Assembly: GCF_013032445.1 (NCBI RefSeq)
Contig: NZ_WQCA01000006.1
Coordinates: 266,732-330,731 of the forward strand
DNA: 64,000 nt
From: Ruegeria arenilitoris
GTDB lineage: Bacteria; Pseudomonadota; Alphaproteobacteria; Rhodobacterales; Rhodobacteraceae
Direction of reading: 5' to 3'
Position numbers and translations under genes: made by a program. The notes beneath the pieces were generated by a model. It was not told where the DNA came from, searched no databases, and was given only the letters and a program-made list of their open reading frames with translations. The first letter of the stretch is position 1; each line of letters begins with the position of its first letter. Positions 1 through 9,229 of this stretch are shown one piece after another.

Positions 1-716
1 CTACCAAGCTGACCCGCAAACTGGTCGTGGGTTACATCTTGCGCCACCACCCCTCATGGATGCGTCTGATTGCCGAGGCGCGCGATCTGGGCGGGCCGTA
101 TGTGTTCCGTCTGAACCTGAACCAGCAATCCTCGGGCGCGGAATGGGAAACGCATAAGTCGCTGATGCAGACAACGTCGCCCATCGTCGATTGCGGTGTG
201 CACTATGTGGATGTGATGTGTCAGATCACCGATGCACAGCCTGTCCGCGTACACGGCATGGGGCTGCGCCTGTCCGATGAGATCGCTGAAGACATGTATA
301 ACTACGGCCAGTTTCAGGTGATCTTCGAGGACGGCTCGGTCGGCTGGTACGAGGCCGGATGGGGTCCGATGATGTCCGAGACGGCTTTCTTCGTGAAAGA
401 TATCGTATCGCCCAACGGCTCGGTTTCGATCACCGATGGCAACAAGGGCGCGTCGGCAGATATCGACGGACACACCAAGGTCGGCGGGCTGCTGGTCCAT
501 AAGCCAAGCGGAGACCGCACCATCGAGATGCCTGATGAGCCCGGTCATCAGGAGCTCTGCGATGCCGAGCAGGCCTATATGCTGCGCGCCATCGCAGAGA
601 ACATCGACCTGACGCGTCATATGAATGACGCCGTCCAGTCCCTCGCCATTTGTCTGGCCGCGGATGAAAGCATCCGCACAGGCCAACCCGTTTCGTTGGA
701 GAAACCCGCGTCATGA
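1..716 (+). CDS. Gfo/Idh/MocA family oxidoreductase, C-terminal part
   Basis: The frame is open from the window edge (first full codon at 3), so about 237 C-terminal residues of a longer protein are seen; the family usually has 330-400. The visible part holds a substrate-domain motif, [10 protein letters not shown], where the histidine region typical of GFO_IDH_MocA_C dehydrogenases lies, and ends in the usual helix ([19 protein letters not shown]). The NAD-binding Rossmann half lies outside the window. Such enzymes oxidise or reduce sugars and cyclitols with NAD(P). The stop overlaps the ATG of the following sugar-type ABC ATPase by 4 bases, so it probably belongs to a carbohydrate uptake and catabolism operon. 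The substrate cannot be told. Confidence 0.85.
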   Translation, partial: TKLTRKLVVGYILRHHPSWMRLIAEARDLGGPYVFRLNLNQQSSGAEWETHKSLMQTTSPIVDCGVHYVDVMCQITDAQPVRVHGMGLRLSDEIAEDMYNYGQFQVIFEDGSVGWYEAGWGPMMSETAFFVKDIVSPNGSVSITDGNKGASADIDGHTKVGGLLVHKPSGDRTIEMPDEPGHQELCDAEQAYMLRAIAENIDLTRHMNDAVQSLAICLAADESIRTGQPVSLEKPAS

Positions 717-1705
717 CCGCTCTGACCCTGACCAATGTAAATAAGTCCTTCGGCAATGTGCATGTTCTGAAAGACATCACGCTAGAGGTCGAGGAAGGCG
801 AATTTGTCGTCTTCGTCGGCCCCTCGGGCTGTGGCAAGTCCACCCTGTTGCGGGTGATTGCAGGGCTTGAGGATGCATCTTCGGGCGAGATCAACATCGG
901 CGGTCAGCAGGTCAATTTGGTGCCGCCGTCCAAGCGCGGGATCGCGATGGTATTTCAGAGCTACGCGCTCTACCCGCACCTGAACGTGCGTGGGAACATG
1001 ACACTGGCGCTGAAGCAGGAAAAGCAACCCAAGGCGGTGATCGAAGAACGTGTTGCTAATGCCAGCCGGATGCTGAACCTTGAGGATTATCTGGACCGCT
1101 ACCCGTCCGAACTGTCTGGTGGGCAACGTCAGCGTGTTGCAATTGGGCGCGCCATCGTGCGCGAACCCAAGCTGTTCTTGTTTGACGAGCCACTCTCCAA
1201 CCTCGACGCCGCATTGCGGATGAATACACGGATCGAGATCGCTAACCTGCACCGAGCACTGGATGCCTCGATGATCTACGTCACCCATGACCAGACCGAG
1301 GCGATGACACTGGCCGACAAGATCGTCGTGCTGCGTGACGGACGGGTGGAACAGACCGGCACCCCGATGGAGCTGTATAACAATCCCGCCAACCAGTTTG
1401 TTGCTGGATTTCTGGGATCGCCGTCGATGAATTTCCTGCCCGAAGGGTTACTGGGCAGCGGTCAAAACACCATCGGCATCCGCCCCGAAGACCTTTACCT
1501 GTCCGATGACGGTCCACTGGCGGCGCGCGTAAGTCACGTGGAAAAACTGGGCGGTGACACCAACGTCATCGCCAAAATACACGACCATGCGGTAACGGCA
1601 CGGCTGTTCGGCCAGCACGCGATTTCCGAAGGGCAGGAATTGCGTTTTGCATACGCCGCAGACAAGGCCTATCGCTTTGACGCCGCTGGTCAGCGTTTGC
1701 GCTAA
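713..1705 (+). CDS. ABC transporter ATP-binding protein, UgpC/MalK sugar type
   Basis: This is a 330-residue ATPase with Walker [10 protein letters not shown] at residues 36-44, a Q-loop in [10 protein letters not shown], the signature LSGGQ at 134-138, Walker B LFLFDEP at 154-160, the switch histidine in YVTHD, and a C-terminal TOBE/OB region with GIRPEDLYL. The length and the LYPHLNV text are those of the MalK/UgpC subfamily that powers binding-protein-dependent import of sugars or glycerol-3-phosphate. Translation is coupled to the upstream oxidoreductase by a 4-base overlap (ATGA). No permease or binding protein follows; they presumably lie upstream of the window. The substrate is unknown. 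Confidence 0.93.
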   Translation: MTALTLTNVNKSFGNVHVLKDITLEVEEGEFVVFVGPSGCGKSTLLRVIAGLEDASSGEINIGGQQVNLVPPSKRGIAMVFQSYALYPHLNVRGNMTLALKQEKQPKAVIEERVANASRMLNLEDYLDRYPSELSGGQRQRVAIGRAIVREPKLFLFDEPLSNLDAALRMNTRIEIANLHRALDASMIYVTHDQTEAMTLADKIVVLRDGRVEQTGTPMELYNNPANQFVAGFLGSPSMNFLPEGLLGSGQNTIGIRPEDLYLSDDGPLAARVSHVEKLGGDTNVIAKIHDHAVTARLFGQHAISEGQELRFAYAADKAYRFDAAGQRLR

Positions 1706-1917
1706 ATGTCGCAGAGCAACTACATCACGCCAAATTGATTACCTCTGAATTAATAAGAGAAAACGCACTATTTCCAGAGTGGGGAAGGCAACAGCCCTTT
1801 TCCCAATCCTGTTTCCCGGCAGATAAGGCACCATCCTTAAGTGCGTTGTTAACAACCTGTCACAAAGACGCCCTAAATCCCTTTCATCCACTTTTTTCAG
1901 ACAGCCAGGAGCCATCC

Positions 1918-3807
1918 ATGAAAGACGTCGACCCCACCACACTGTCCGCCGACGACTGGGACGAACTGCACTTCCCGCGCCCCAAAGAAAACGACTTTGA
2001 CCGCGTTGTTGAAAGCGCCATTTCGCGTCGCGGTTTTCTGGGCGGTGTACTGGCCTTTGGCTCGGGCGCTGCTGCCATGGGTGCCGGCCTGATGGGTTCG
2101 ACGGCCGCACACGCCGTCACCGCGTCGCGTTTTGCATTCACTCCGATTGCTGCGCAGACCGACGGCACCGTGCACGTGCCGGAAGGGTACGAATGGAAAA
2201 TGCTGATGCGCTGGGGTGACCCGCTGTTTTCCGACGCAGACGGTTACGACCTGACCGATGGCGGCGCGGTCGAGAAATCGGATCGCATTTTCGGTGAAAA
2301 CACCGACGGAATGGAGACCTTCTCGTTCCAGGGGCACGAACTGATTGCGATCAACCACGAATATCCGAATCGCAAGATCAACCTGCCCGCCGCGCAGGAA
2401 GGCGTACCCGCCAGTGCCGACGACGTTCTGAAACTGCAGAACCTGCAGGGCGTTACCGTGATGGAAATCACCGAAGGCCCCGACGGCTGGTCTGTAGTCA
2501 AAGACAGCCCTTTCAACCGCCGCATCCACCACAATTCCCCGATGAAGATCGTTGGTCCTGCAGCCGGGCATGACCTGCTGAAGACCGAGGCTGATCCAAC
2601 CGGCACCGCTTCGCTGGGCACCATGAACAACTGTGGCGCAGGTAAGACCCCCTGGGGCACCTACCTGACATGCGAAGAGAACTTTAACGGCTACTTCGGG
2701 TCGTCAGACGAGAACGCCAGCTACGACCAGAAGGTCGCAGATGGTATGAAGCGCTACGGTATCAAAGCTGAAAGCTGGAACGGCTATGAACTGTTCGATC
2801 CGCGCTTTGACACGTCGAAAAACCCAAATGAACCGCACCGCGCGGGCTGGATCGTTGAAATCGACCCGACCAAGCCGGATAGCACACCGGTCAAACACAC
2901 CGGTCTGGGCCGCTTCAAGCACGAGAACGCCGAGGTGACACTGGCCGCGGATGGCCGTGTTGTTGTCTATATGGGTGACGATGAGCGCGGCGAGTATCTT
3001 TACAAGTTCGTCTCGAACGGCACCTACCAGCCCGGTGGCGAAACCGAGAGCCTGCTGAATGACGGCACGCTCTATGTGGCCAAGTTCAACGACGACGCAA
3101 CCGGTTCGTGGTTGCCGCTGACATCGGAAACAACCGGAATGGACGCGGCTGAGATCCTGATCTTCACCCGTATGGCTGCGTCGGCCGCAGGCGGCACCAC
3201 CATGGACCGTCCGGAATGGGTCGCCTCCAGCCCGGTTGCGGTCGAGGCCTATTGCTGCCTGACCAACAACAAGAACCGGGGCGTCAAGCCGAATGCCGGT
3301 GGTGACGATACATCGGTTAACGCAGCTAACCCGCGCGAGGCCAACAAATACGGCCAAATCGTGCGTTGGCGTCCTGCAAATGATGACCACGCCGCCGACA
3401 CGTTCGATTGGGATCTGTACGTCATGGCAGGCAACCCGACCGTGCATTCCGACGACCGCGCTGGTTCGCCGAATGTGAACGAGGGCAACCTGTTCAACTC
3501 GCCCGACGGCATGGCCATCGACTCGACGGGCCTGATCTGGATCCAGACCGACGGCAATGACGACAATGAGGAAGATTTCGCAGGTCACGGTAACAACCAG
3601 ATGTTGGTTGGTGACCCGATCACCGGCGAAATCGCGCGTTTCATGACCGGCCCCAACGGTTGTGAAGTCACCGGTCTGGCCTGGTCCACTGACCTGCGCA
3701 CCATGTTCGTCGGCATCCAGCACCCGGGCAGCAACTGGCCCGACGGCGGCACGCCGCGGTCCTCGGTGATTACGATCAAGCGCGCCGATAACGGTCTGGT
3801 TGGTTAA
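1918..3807 (+). CDS. PhoX-like (DUF839) Tat-exported phosphatase
   Basis: The protein has 629 residues from the ATG at 1918, preceded by AGGAG at 1907-1911. The frame is open upstream to 1735, but nothing there looks like protein and the SD fixes this start. A twin-arginine signal (SRRGFLGG followed by a small-residue hydrophobic stretch ending in AAHA) predicts folded export to the periplasm. The rest matches the PhoX/DUF839 beta-propeller family, with LTCEENFNGYF, FKHENAEVT and NSPDGMAID. PhoX enzymes are calcium- and iron-dependent alkaline phosphatases important in marine phosphate scavenging. A weak Pho-box-like half site (CTGTCAC at 1857) lies upstream but lacks a properly spaced partner. 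PhoX is a strong family call; the biochemical role is inferred. Confidence 0.9.
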   Translation: MKDVDPTTLSADDWDELHFPRPKENDFDRVVESAISRRGFLGGVLAFGSGAAAMGAGLMGSTAAHAVTASRFAFTPIAAQTDGTVHVPEGYEWKMLMRWGDPLFSDADGYDLTDGGAVEKSDRIFGENTDGMETFSFQGHELIAINHEYPNRKINLPAAQEGVPASADDVLKLQNLQGVTVMEITEGPDGWSVVKDSPFNRRIHHNSPMKIVGPAAGHDLLKTEADPTGTASLGTMNNCGAGKTPWGTYLTCEENFNGYFGSSDENASYDQKVADGMKRYGIKAESWNGYELFDPRFDTSKNPNEPHRAGWIVEIDPTKPDSTPVKHTGLGRFKHENAEVTLAADGRVVVYMGDDERGEYLYKFVSNGTYQPGGETESLLNDGTLYVAKFNDDATGSWLPLTSETTGMDAAEILIFTRMAASAAGGTTMDRPEWVASSPVAVEAYCCLTNNKNRGVKPNAGGDDTSVNAANPREANKYGQIVRWRPANDDHAADTFDWDLYVMAGNPTVHSDDRAGSPNVNEGNLFNSPDGMAIDSTGLIWIQTDGNDDNEEDFAGHGNNQMLVGDPITGEIARFMTGPNGCEVTGLAWSTDLRTMFVGIQHPGSNWPDGGTPRSSVITIKRADNGLVG

Positions 3808-3816
3808 ACCACAGGG

Positions 3817-3850
3817 AAACGCCTCCGGCCTTTCGGTCTCGGGGGCGTTT
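3817..3850. terminator. Bidirectional intrinsic terminator
   Basis: A 10-bp stem with one G-T pair (AAACGCCTCC with GGGGGCGTTT) has A residues on its left flank and a TTTTC run on its right. It lies between the convergent phoX-like and TPR genes, so it can end transcription from both sides. Confidence 0.75.
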
Positions 3851-3853
3851 TCG

Positions 3854-4417
3854 TCAGATATCCTGCCCCTGTGGCGCCAACGGTCCACCCGGCGCCAGCA
3901 GATGACGCTCAGATAGCCACGGGTTCAGTTCCAGGGCCTGGCTCAAAGCCTCCCGCGCTTCGTCGATTCTTTGCAGTCCCAACAATGTAAGCGCACGCCC
4001 GCTGATCGCCGCTACGTGGTTTGGTGAAAGCTCAATGGCCCTGTCCAGATCGGGCAAGGCAGCCGCAAAATCCTGTCGCAAATAATGCGCAAAGGCCCTT
4101 TGGTTGTATCCTTCAGCATAAGACGGGCAGTAGGCAATCAGCTTGTCGAAATCCTCAATCGCGCCCAGCAGATCCCAGGCGTTGCGACGTGTCATACCCC
4201 GGTCCAACACTGCCTGCGCGCTTTCATCCGGTGCGTCGGTCCAGTATTCCCACAGTTGGTTGGACAAAGCACGGGCAGCCTGTTCGTTTTCGGCCTGCTG
4301 GATTTGCGCGATCACACCACTGACATCGGCACTGTGATCCGGTGCAACCGGGCAGTCCGCAGCCTGAACGGCAGTAGACGCAAGAAGAAAGGCGGAAGCG
4401 AAAACGATCTGTCTCAT
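3854..4417 (-). CDS. Exported TPR-repeat protein
   Basis: This 187-residue protein has an N-terminal signal peptide (MRQIVFASAFLLASTAVQA, cleavage likely before ADCP). The mature part carries two to three tetratricopeptide repeats at about residues 90-165, for example YNQRAFAHYLRQDFAAALPD and the following ELSPNHVAAISGRALTLLG. TPR domains bind other proteins; the partner is unknown. It is monocistronic and convergent with the phoX-like gene, with a shared terminator between them. Two cysteines (in ADCP and AYCPS) survive in the mature part. Confidence 0.8.
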   Translation of the reverse strand: MRQIVFASAFLLASTAVQAADCPVAPDHSADVSGVIAQIQQAENEQAARALSNQLWEYWTDAPDESAQAVLDRGMTRRNAWDLLGAIEDFDKLIAYCPSYAEGYNQRAFAHYLRQDFAAALPDLDRAIELSPNHVAAISGRALTLLGLQRIDEAREALSQALELNPWLSERHLLAPGGPLAPQGQDI

Positions 4418-4447
4418 GCGCCAATGGTGACGCCACCAGGTCGTTCG

Positions 4448-4930
4448 TCAACCCATCCCTTCGATAGCTCCGGACACGCCCGTTTCCTTCACGGCCTCCA
4501 TCGCAACGAAAGTAGAGGTATTGGCTACATGCGGCAGGGATGAGATTTTCTCGGCCAGAACCGCACGGTATTCCGACATAGAACCCGTGCGGATTTTCAG
4601 AAGATAGTCGAAATTCGACGCAATCATATGGGCTTGTTCAATCTCGGCCACCTTGCGCACCGCTGCGTTGAACTCTGCCAACGCTTTCTCACGCGTATCG
4701 GTCAGGCGCACTTCGACAAATGCAACATGGTCCAAGCCAAGGCGGATCGGGTCCAGCAGGGCACGGTATCCGGTGATGATCCCTTCGGCCTCAAGCCTTT
4801 TCACACGTGCTTGAGTTGGTGATTTCGACAGCCCTATGCGTCGCGCGAGGTCAGCAACCGAGATACGCCCGTCCTCGGCTAGAATCGTCAGGATCGACCG
4901 ATCAAACCGGTCCAGATCAGGGCGGGTCAT
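4448..4930 (-). CDS. putR: Lrp/AsnC-family regulator of putA (PutR-like)
   Basis: The 160-residue protein has an N-terminal winged HTH (DGRISVADLARRIGLSKSPT) and a C-terminal AsnC ligand-binding (RAM) domain with SNFDYLLKIRTG. It is divergent from putA across a 108-bp gap. In Rhodobacter and Agrobacterium the Lrp-type PutR at this place activates putA in response to proline; the same role is inferred here from family and position. The shared gap (4931-5038) must contain both promoters, but I could not identify a clear operator. Confidence 0.85.
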   Translation of the reverse strand: MTRPDLDRFDRSILTILAEDGRISVADLARRIGLSKSPTQARVKRLEAEGIITGYRALLDPIRLGLDHVAFVEVRLTDTREKALAEFNAAVRKVAEIEQAHMIASNFDYLLKIRTGSMSEYRAVLAEKISSLPHVANTSTFVAMEAVKETGVSGAIEGMG

Positions 4931-5038
4931 TTGCGTCGAATCCTCATCTAATTTCAGGTCATTCGCCTCTCATGACCCAAAATTAAGGCAATCATCCCGC
5001 AAAATCGATCCTATATTTAACAAAAGCCCGGAGGATAC

Positions 5039-8000
5039 ATGACACACAGCCTGCGCACCCATATCGACGGCCAGACCTATGCCGATCAGTCTGATATTCT
5101 GCAAACCCTGATCGCACAGGCAAAGCTGAGCGAACCCGACCGCGCCGCGATCTGCACGGCGGCGGCACAGTTGGTGCGCGACATCCGATCCAGCACCTCA
5201 CCCGGTATGATGGAGGTCTTCCTCGCCGAATATGGCCTATCCACCGACGAAGGCGTCGCGCTGATGTGTCTGGCCGAAGCACTTCTGCGAGTCCCGGACG
5301 CCGAAACGATCGATGCGTTGATCGAGGACAAGATTGCACCGTCAGATTGGGGCAAACATCTGGGTCAGTCGTCCTCGTCGCTGGTGAATGCCTCGACCTG
5401 GGCGCTGATGCTGACGGGTAAGGTTCTGGACGAAGGCAAGACATCCCCGGTCAGCGCCCTGCGCGGGGCGATCAAACGGCTGGGTGAGCCGGTGATCCGC
5501 ACCGCCGTAGGCCATGCGATGAAAGAGATGGGACGTCAGTTCGTTCTGGGCGAAACCATCCAATCCGCCATGGATCGCGCCAGCGGGATGGAGGCCAAAG
5601 GCTACACCTATTCCTACGACATGCTGGGCGAGGCCGCGCGCACCGAGGCCGATGCCGCGCGCTATCACCTGTCTTATTCCCGCGCCATTGCCGCTATTGC
5701 CGATGCCTGCACCCGTGACGACATCCGCGCCAACCCGGGGATTTCGGTAAAGCTTTCGGCGTTGCACCCGCGCTATGAAATCGCACAGGAACAGCGCGTG
5801 ATGGAGGAGCTTACCCCTCGCCTGCGCGCCCTGTGTCTACTGGCCAAGGCGGCCGGAATGGGCCTGAACGTCGACGCAGAGGAAGCCGACCGCCTGTCGC
5901 TGTCCCTGCAGGTAATCGAAGAGGTGATGGCCGAGCCCGCTCTGGCCGGATGGGATGGTTTCGGGATCGTGGTTCAGGCTTACGGCCCGCGTGCCGGGGT
6001 CGTACTGGATACGCTCTATGACATGGCCGAACGTCATGACCGCAAGCTGATGGTACGGCTGGTGAAAGGCGCCTATTGGGATACCGAGATCAAGCGCGCT
6101 CAGGTCGAGGGCGTCGATGGCTTCCCCGTGTTCACCCGCAAGGCGGCAACCGATATCTCATACGTCGCCAATGCCCGCAAACTGCTGGGCATGACCGACC
6201 GGATCTATCCGCAATTCGCCACTCATAACGCCCATACTGTCAGCGCAATCCTGCATATGGCCGGCGATCAACCGTTCGAGTTCCAGCGCCTACACGGGAT
6301 GGGTGAGACCCTGCATCAAATCGTCAAGGATCAAAGCAACACGCGCTGCCGGATCTACGCTCCGGTCGGCGCACATCGCGACCTTCTGGCCTATCTCGTG
6401 CGGCGGCTGCTGGAGAACGGCGCGAACTCGTCCTTTGTGAACCAGATCGTGGATGAAGCCGTGCCGCCGGAAGAGGTTGCCGCTGACCCCTTCATTACCA
6501 TTCAGGAACCGAAATCTCCTCTACCCACCGGCCCCGAGCTGTTTCAACCGGAACGCCCGAATTCGAAGGGGTTCGACCTGCACCACACGCCGACGCTCGA
6601 CCGGATCGACGCAGCCCGGGACGAGTTCCGGGTCCATCACTGGTACGCGCAGCCGCTGCTGTCGGTGGATGCACGGCCCGAAAAAGACCAGCCCGTTACC
6701 AACCCGGCGAACCCGCAGGACCGGCCCGGCGCCGTCGCCGCGGCCAGCGCGCAGGATGTTGAACTGGCGCTGGCCTCGGCCAGCCCATGGCAGGTCCCTA
6801 CCGAGGATCGGTCGCTCATCCTTAACGCCGCCGCTGATCTGTACGAAGCGCATTACGGTGAGTTGTTCGCCCTTCTTGCCCGCGAGGCAGGCAAATCCGT
6901 CCCCGACGCGGTGGCCGAACTGCGCGAGGCGGTGGATTTCCTGCGCTACTATGCGGCCAACATTCCGCAGGCGGAACCGGCGGGGACGTTTACCTGCATC
7001 AGCCCGTGGAACTTCCCGCTGGCAATTTTCACCGGCCAGATTTCCGCCGCACTGGCCACGGGGAACGCCGTTCTGGCCAAACCCGCGCCGCAGACGCCAT
7101 TGATTGCGCACCGGGCCGTGCAACTGCTGCACGAGGCTGGCGTCCCCCGCGACGTGTTGCAATTGCTGCCGGGCGGGCCATCTGTCGGGGCAGCGCTGAC
7201 GTCGGACCCGCGCGTGTCGGGGGTGGCGTTCACCGGTTCGACCGCGACGGCGCTGAAAATCCGCGCGGCCATGGCTGACAATCTTCGCCCAGGAACGCCC
7301 CTGATCGCGGAAACCGGCGGGTTGAACGCGATGATCGTGGACAGCACTGCTCTGCCTGAACAGGCCGTGCAGTCCATCATCGAAAGTGCGTTTCAGTCGG
7401 CAGGGCAGCGGTGTTCAGCCCTGCGCTGCCTCTACGTGCAGGAAGACATCGCCGACGATCTGCTGACCATGCTGACCGGCGCGATGGAGGCGCTGCATGT
7501 CGGGGACCCATGGCAGCTGACCACAGATTGCGGCCCCGTGATTGATCAGGACGCCCAGCAGGGCATTGCGGATCACATCGCGCAGGCCCGCAGCGAAGGG
7601 CGGGTTTTGAAGGAGTTGGGCACACCACCCTCGGGCACCTTCATCGCCCCCACCCTGATCGAACTGCCGGGAATTGCGGCGCTGGAACGCGAGGTCTTTG
7701 GCCCCGTACTGCACGTGGCTCGCTTCAAAGCCTCCGAGATTGATCAGGTCATCGCTGATATCAACGCAACCGGCTACGGGCTGACCTTTGGCCTGCACAC
7801 ACGCATCGACGACCGCGTGCAGCACATCACCGAGGCCATCCACGCGGGCAACATATACGTCAACCGCAACCAGATCGGGGCCATCGTCGGTTCGCAACCA
7901 TTTGGAGGCGAAGGTCTCTCAGGCACCGGACCGAAAGCAGGCGGGCCGAACTATATGGCGCGTTTTTGCGCACCGGACCGTCAAACCAGCGAAGCAGAGT

Positions 8001-8440
8001 GGGACAATACCATGGGCGACCTGCCTGACCCGCAGGGCCAACCCGCCGCCACCCGCACCCAATCCCTGCCCGGCCCGACCGGCGAATCGAACCGGTTGAG
8101 TGAGTTCCCCCGCGCACCGCTGCTGTGCATGGGACCGGGGGCAGAGATCGTGAAGGCACAGGCCGAGGCTGTAAGAGCTCTGGGCGGCACAGCCATTCAG
8201 GCAACCGGAATGGTTGACCTGCACCGGTTGGAAAACGCGGCAGGAATTTCGGGTGTGCTCTGGTGGGGAGACGACGACACCGCGCGTGAAATCGAACGCC
8301 ACCTCGCCCGTCGCAATGGCCCAATCCTGCCTTTGATCCCAGGCCATCCAGATCGCGCGCGCGTTCTGGGAGAACGCCACGTCTGCGTCGATACAACTGC
8401 CGCTGGCGGGAACGCCGCCCTGTTGGGAGGTGCGGCGTAA
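5039..8440 (+). CDS. putA: Bifunctional proline dehydrogenase / P5C dehydrogenase
   Basis: PutA oxidises proline to glutamate in two steps: an FAD proline dehydrogenase passes electrons to quinone, and an NAD-dependent P5C dehydrogenase finishes. The 1133 residues show the PRODH barrel (GISVKLSALHPRYE, MVRLVKGAYWD, RRLLENGANSSFVNQ) at about 180-480, then an aldehyde dehydrogenase domain at about 520-990 with catalytic Glu758 (IAETGG) and Cys792 (QRCSALR), then a C-terminal ALDH-like extension. There is no ribbon-helix-helix DNA-binding N-terminus, so this PutA is not autorepressing, which fits a separate PutR next door. The SD GGAGGA at 5030-5035 sits close to the ATG. Confidence 0.97.
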   Translation: MTHSLRTHIDGQTYADQSDILQTLIAQAKLSEPDRAAICTAAAQLVRDIRSSTSPGMMEVFLAEYGLSTDEGVALMCLAEALLRVPDAETIDALIEDKIAPSDWGKHLGQSSSSLVNASTWALMLTGKVLDEGKTSPVSALRGAIKRLGEPVIRTAVGHAMKEMGRQFVLGETIQSAMDRASGMEAKGYTYSYDMLGEAARTEADAARYHLSYSRAIAAIADACTRDDIRANPGISVKLSALHPRYEIAQEQRVMEELTPRLRALCLLAKAAGMGLNVDAEEADRLSLSLQVIEEVMAEPALAGWDGFGIVVQAYGPRAGVVLDTLYDMAERHDRKLMVRLVKGAYWDTEIKRAQVEGVDGFPVFTRKAATDISYVANARKLLGMTDRIYPQFATHNAHTVSAILHMAGDQPFEFQRLHGMGETLHQIVKDQSNTRCRIYAPVGAHRDLLAYLVRRLLENGANSSFVNQIVDEAVPPEEVAADPFITIQEPKSPLPTGPELFQPERPNSKGFDLHHTPTLDRIDAARDEFRVHHWYAQPLLSVDARPEKDQPVTNPANPQDRPGAVAAASAQDVELALASASPWQVPTEDRSLILNAAADLYEAHYGELFALLAREAGKSVPDAVAELREAVDFLRYYAANIPQAEPAGTFTCISPWNFPLAIFTGQISAALATGNAVLAKPAPQTPLIAHRAVQLLHEAGVPRDVLQLLPGGPSVGAALTSDPRVSGVAFTGSTATALKIRAAMADNLRPGTPLIAETGGLNAMIVDSTALPEQAVQSIIESAFQSAGQRCSALRCLYVQEDIADDLLTMLTGAMEALHVGDPWQLTTDCGPVIDQDAQQGIADHIAQARSEGRVLKELGTPPSGTFIAPTLIELPGIAALEREVFGPVLHVARFKASEIDQVIADINATGYGLTFGLHTRIDDRVQHITEAIHAGNIYVNRNQIGAIVGSQPFGGEGLSGTGPKAGGPNYMARFCAPDRQTSEAEWDNTMGDLPDPQGQPAATRTQSLPGPTGESNRLSEFPRAPLLCMGPGAEIVKAQAEAVRALGGTAIQATGMVDLHRLENAAGISGVLWWGDDDTAREIERHLARRNGPILPLIPGHPDRARVLGERHVCVDTTAAGGNAALLGGAA

Positions 8441-8449
8441 CCGTACCTT

Positions 8450-8477
8450 GACGCTGGGCCGGGAAAAGCCCAGCGTC
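8450..8477 (+). promoter_or_regulatory. Perfect 10-bp hairpin between putA and the rhomboid gene
   Basis: GACGCTGGGC and GCCCAGCGTC form a perfect stem around the loop CGGGAAAA. The stem ends 5 bases before the rhomboid ATG at 8483 and no U-run follows, so it does not look like a simple terminator. The only purine-rich SD-like text (GGGA) lies in the loop. It may limit translation or mark partial transcription termination; the function is inferred. Confidence 0.5.
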
Positions 8478-8482
8478 GCCAC

Positions 8483-9226
8483 ATGTTTCCGATCCGCGAC
8501 CATAACCCCTCGGGGCGCACGCCTTATGTCGTCTATCTGCTGATGGCGGCCAATATCCTGATTTTCATCAGCTATGTGGGGATCATGGACAACGGCCGGC
8601 TGATCAGCCGGTTCTATTTCGACTACGCCGTCATCCCGGCGCGGATCACCGACGGGTTTGCGCTGGAAACGCTTGTGACCTCGATGTTCCTGCACGGCGG
8701 CTGGATGCATCTGGCGGGAAACATGCTGTTTCTTTGGATTTTCGGCGACAACCTCGAAGACGAGATGGGCCACCTCCCTTTCCTGCTGTTCTATCTTGTC
8801 GCCGGCGTAGGCGCGGGGTTGATCCACGTCATCACCGCTCCGGACTCGGTGGTGCCGACAATTGGCGCATCCGGCGCAATTGCCGGGGTGATGGGGGGCT
8901 ACCTTCTGCTGTTCCCCAAGGCCCGCGTGGACGTTTTGTTGATCCTGATCGTCTACTTTCGCGTCTTCACAATTCCAGCCTTCATCATGCTGGGCATCTG
9001 GCTGGGCCTTCAGTTCATGGGCAGCCTTGCAAGCAACCCGGACGAAGGCGGCGTTGCCTATTGGGCGCATACGGGCGGGTTTGTTATTGGCCTGATCCTG
9101 TGCATACCGCTTTGGCTGAAACGCGGCGGGACAGCCTTCTGGAGCCGCACCCATGGCCACCCGCCCCACCCCGAGCATAAATACAAACTGTCGCAATCCC
9201 GCATTCCACGCGTCCCACGCAAATAG
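8483..9226 (+). CDS. Rhomboid-family intramembrane serine protease
   Basis: The 247-residue polytopic membrane protein starts with a hydrophobic TM1 (YVVYLLMAANILIFISYV). It carries the HGGWMHLAGNMLF motif in the L1/TM2 region, the catalytic serine in GASGAIAG (Ser130) and the catalytic histidine in AHTGGF (His196). Rhomboids cleave transmembrane helices of client proteins within the inner membrane. It follows putA by 42 bases but a hairpin separates them, so co-transcription is uncertain. The N-terminus (FPIRDHNPS) is typical of the alphaproteobacterial subfamily. Substrate unknown. Confidence 0.92.
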   Translation: MFPIRDHNPSGRTPYVVYLLMAANILIFISYVGIMDNGRLISRFYFDYAVIPARITDGFALETLVTSMFLHGGWMHLAGNMLFLWIFGDNLEDEMGHLPFLLFYLVAGVGAGLIHVITAPDSVVPTIGASGAIAGVMGGYLLLFPKARVDVLLILIVYFRVFTIPAFIMLGIWLGLQFMGSLASNPDEGGVAYWAHTGGFVIGLILCIPLWLKRGGTAFWSRTHGHPPHPEHKYKLSQSRIPRVPRK

Positions 9227-9229
9227 GTG

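Noticed and set aside
1857..1887. Pho-box upstream of the PhoX-like gene
   Set aside because: CTGTCAC and CTTTCAT are present but spaced 24 bases apart rather than 11, so the match is too weak for a separate feature.
2704..3888. Long open frame (394 codons) on the minus strand opposite the PhoX-like gene
   Set aside because: Shadow of a high-GC coding region. The plus-strand product has a Tat signal and clear family motifs; the minus frame has none.
7919..9196. Open frame of 425 codons on the minus strand over putA and the rhomboid gene
   Set aside because: Crosses two well-supported plus-strand genes and shows no domain; high-GC shadow.
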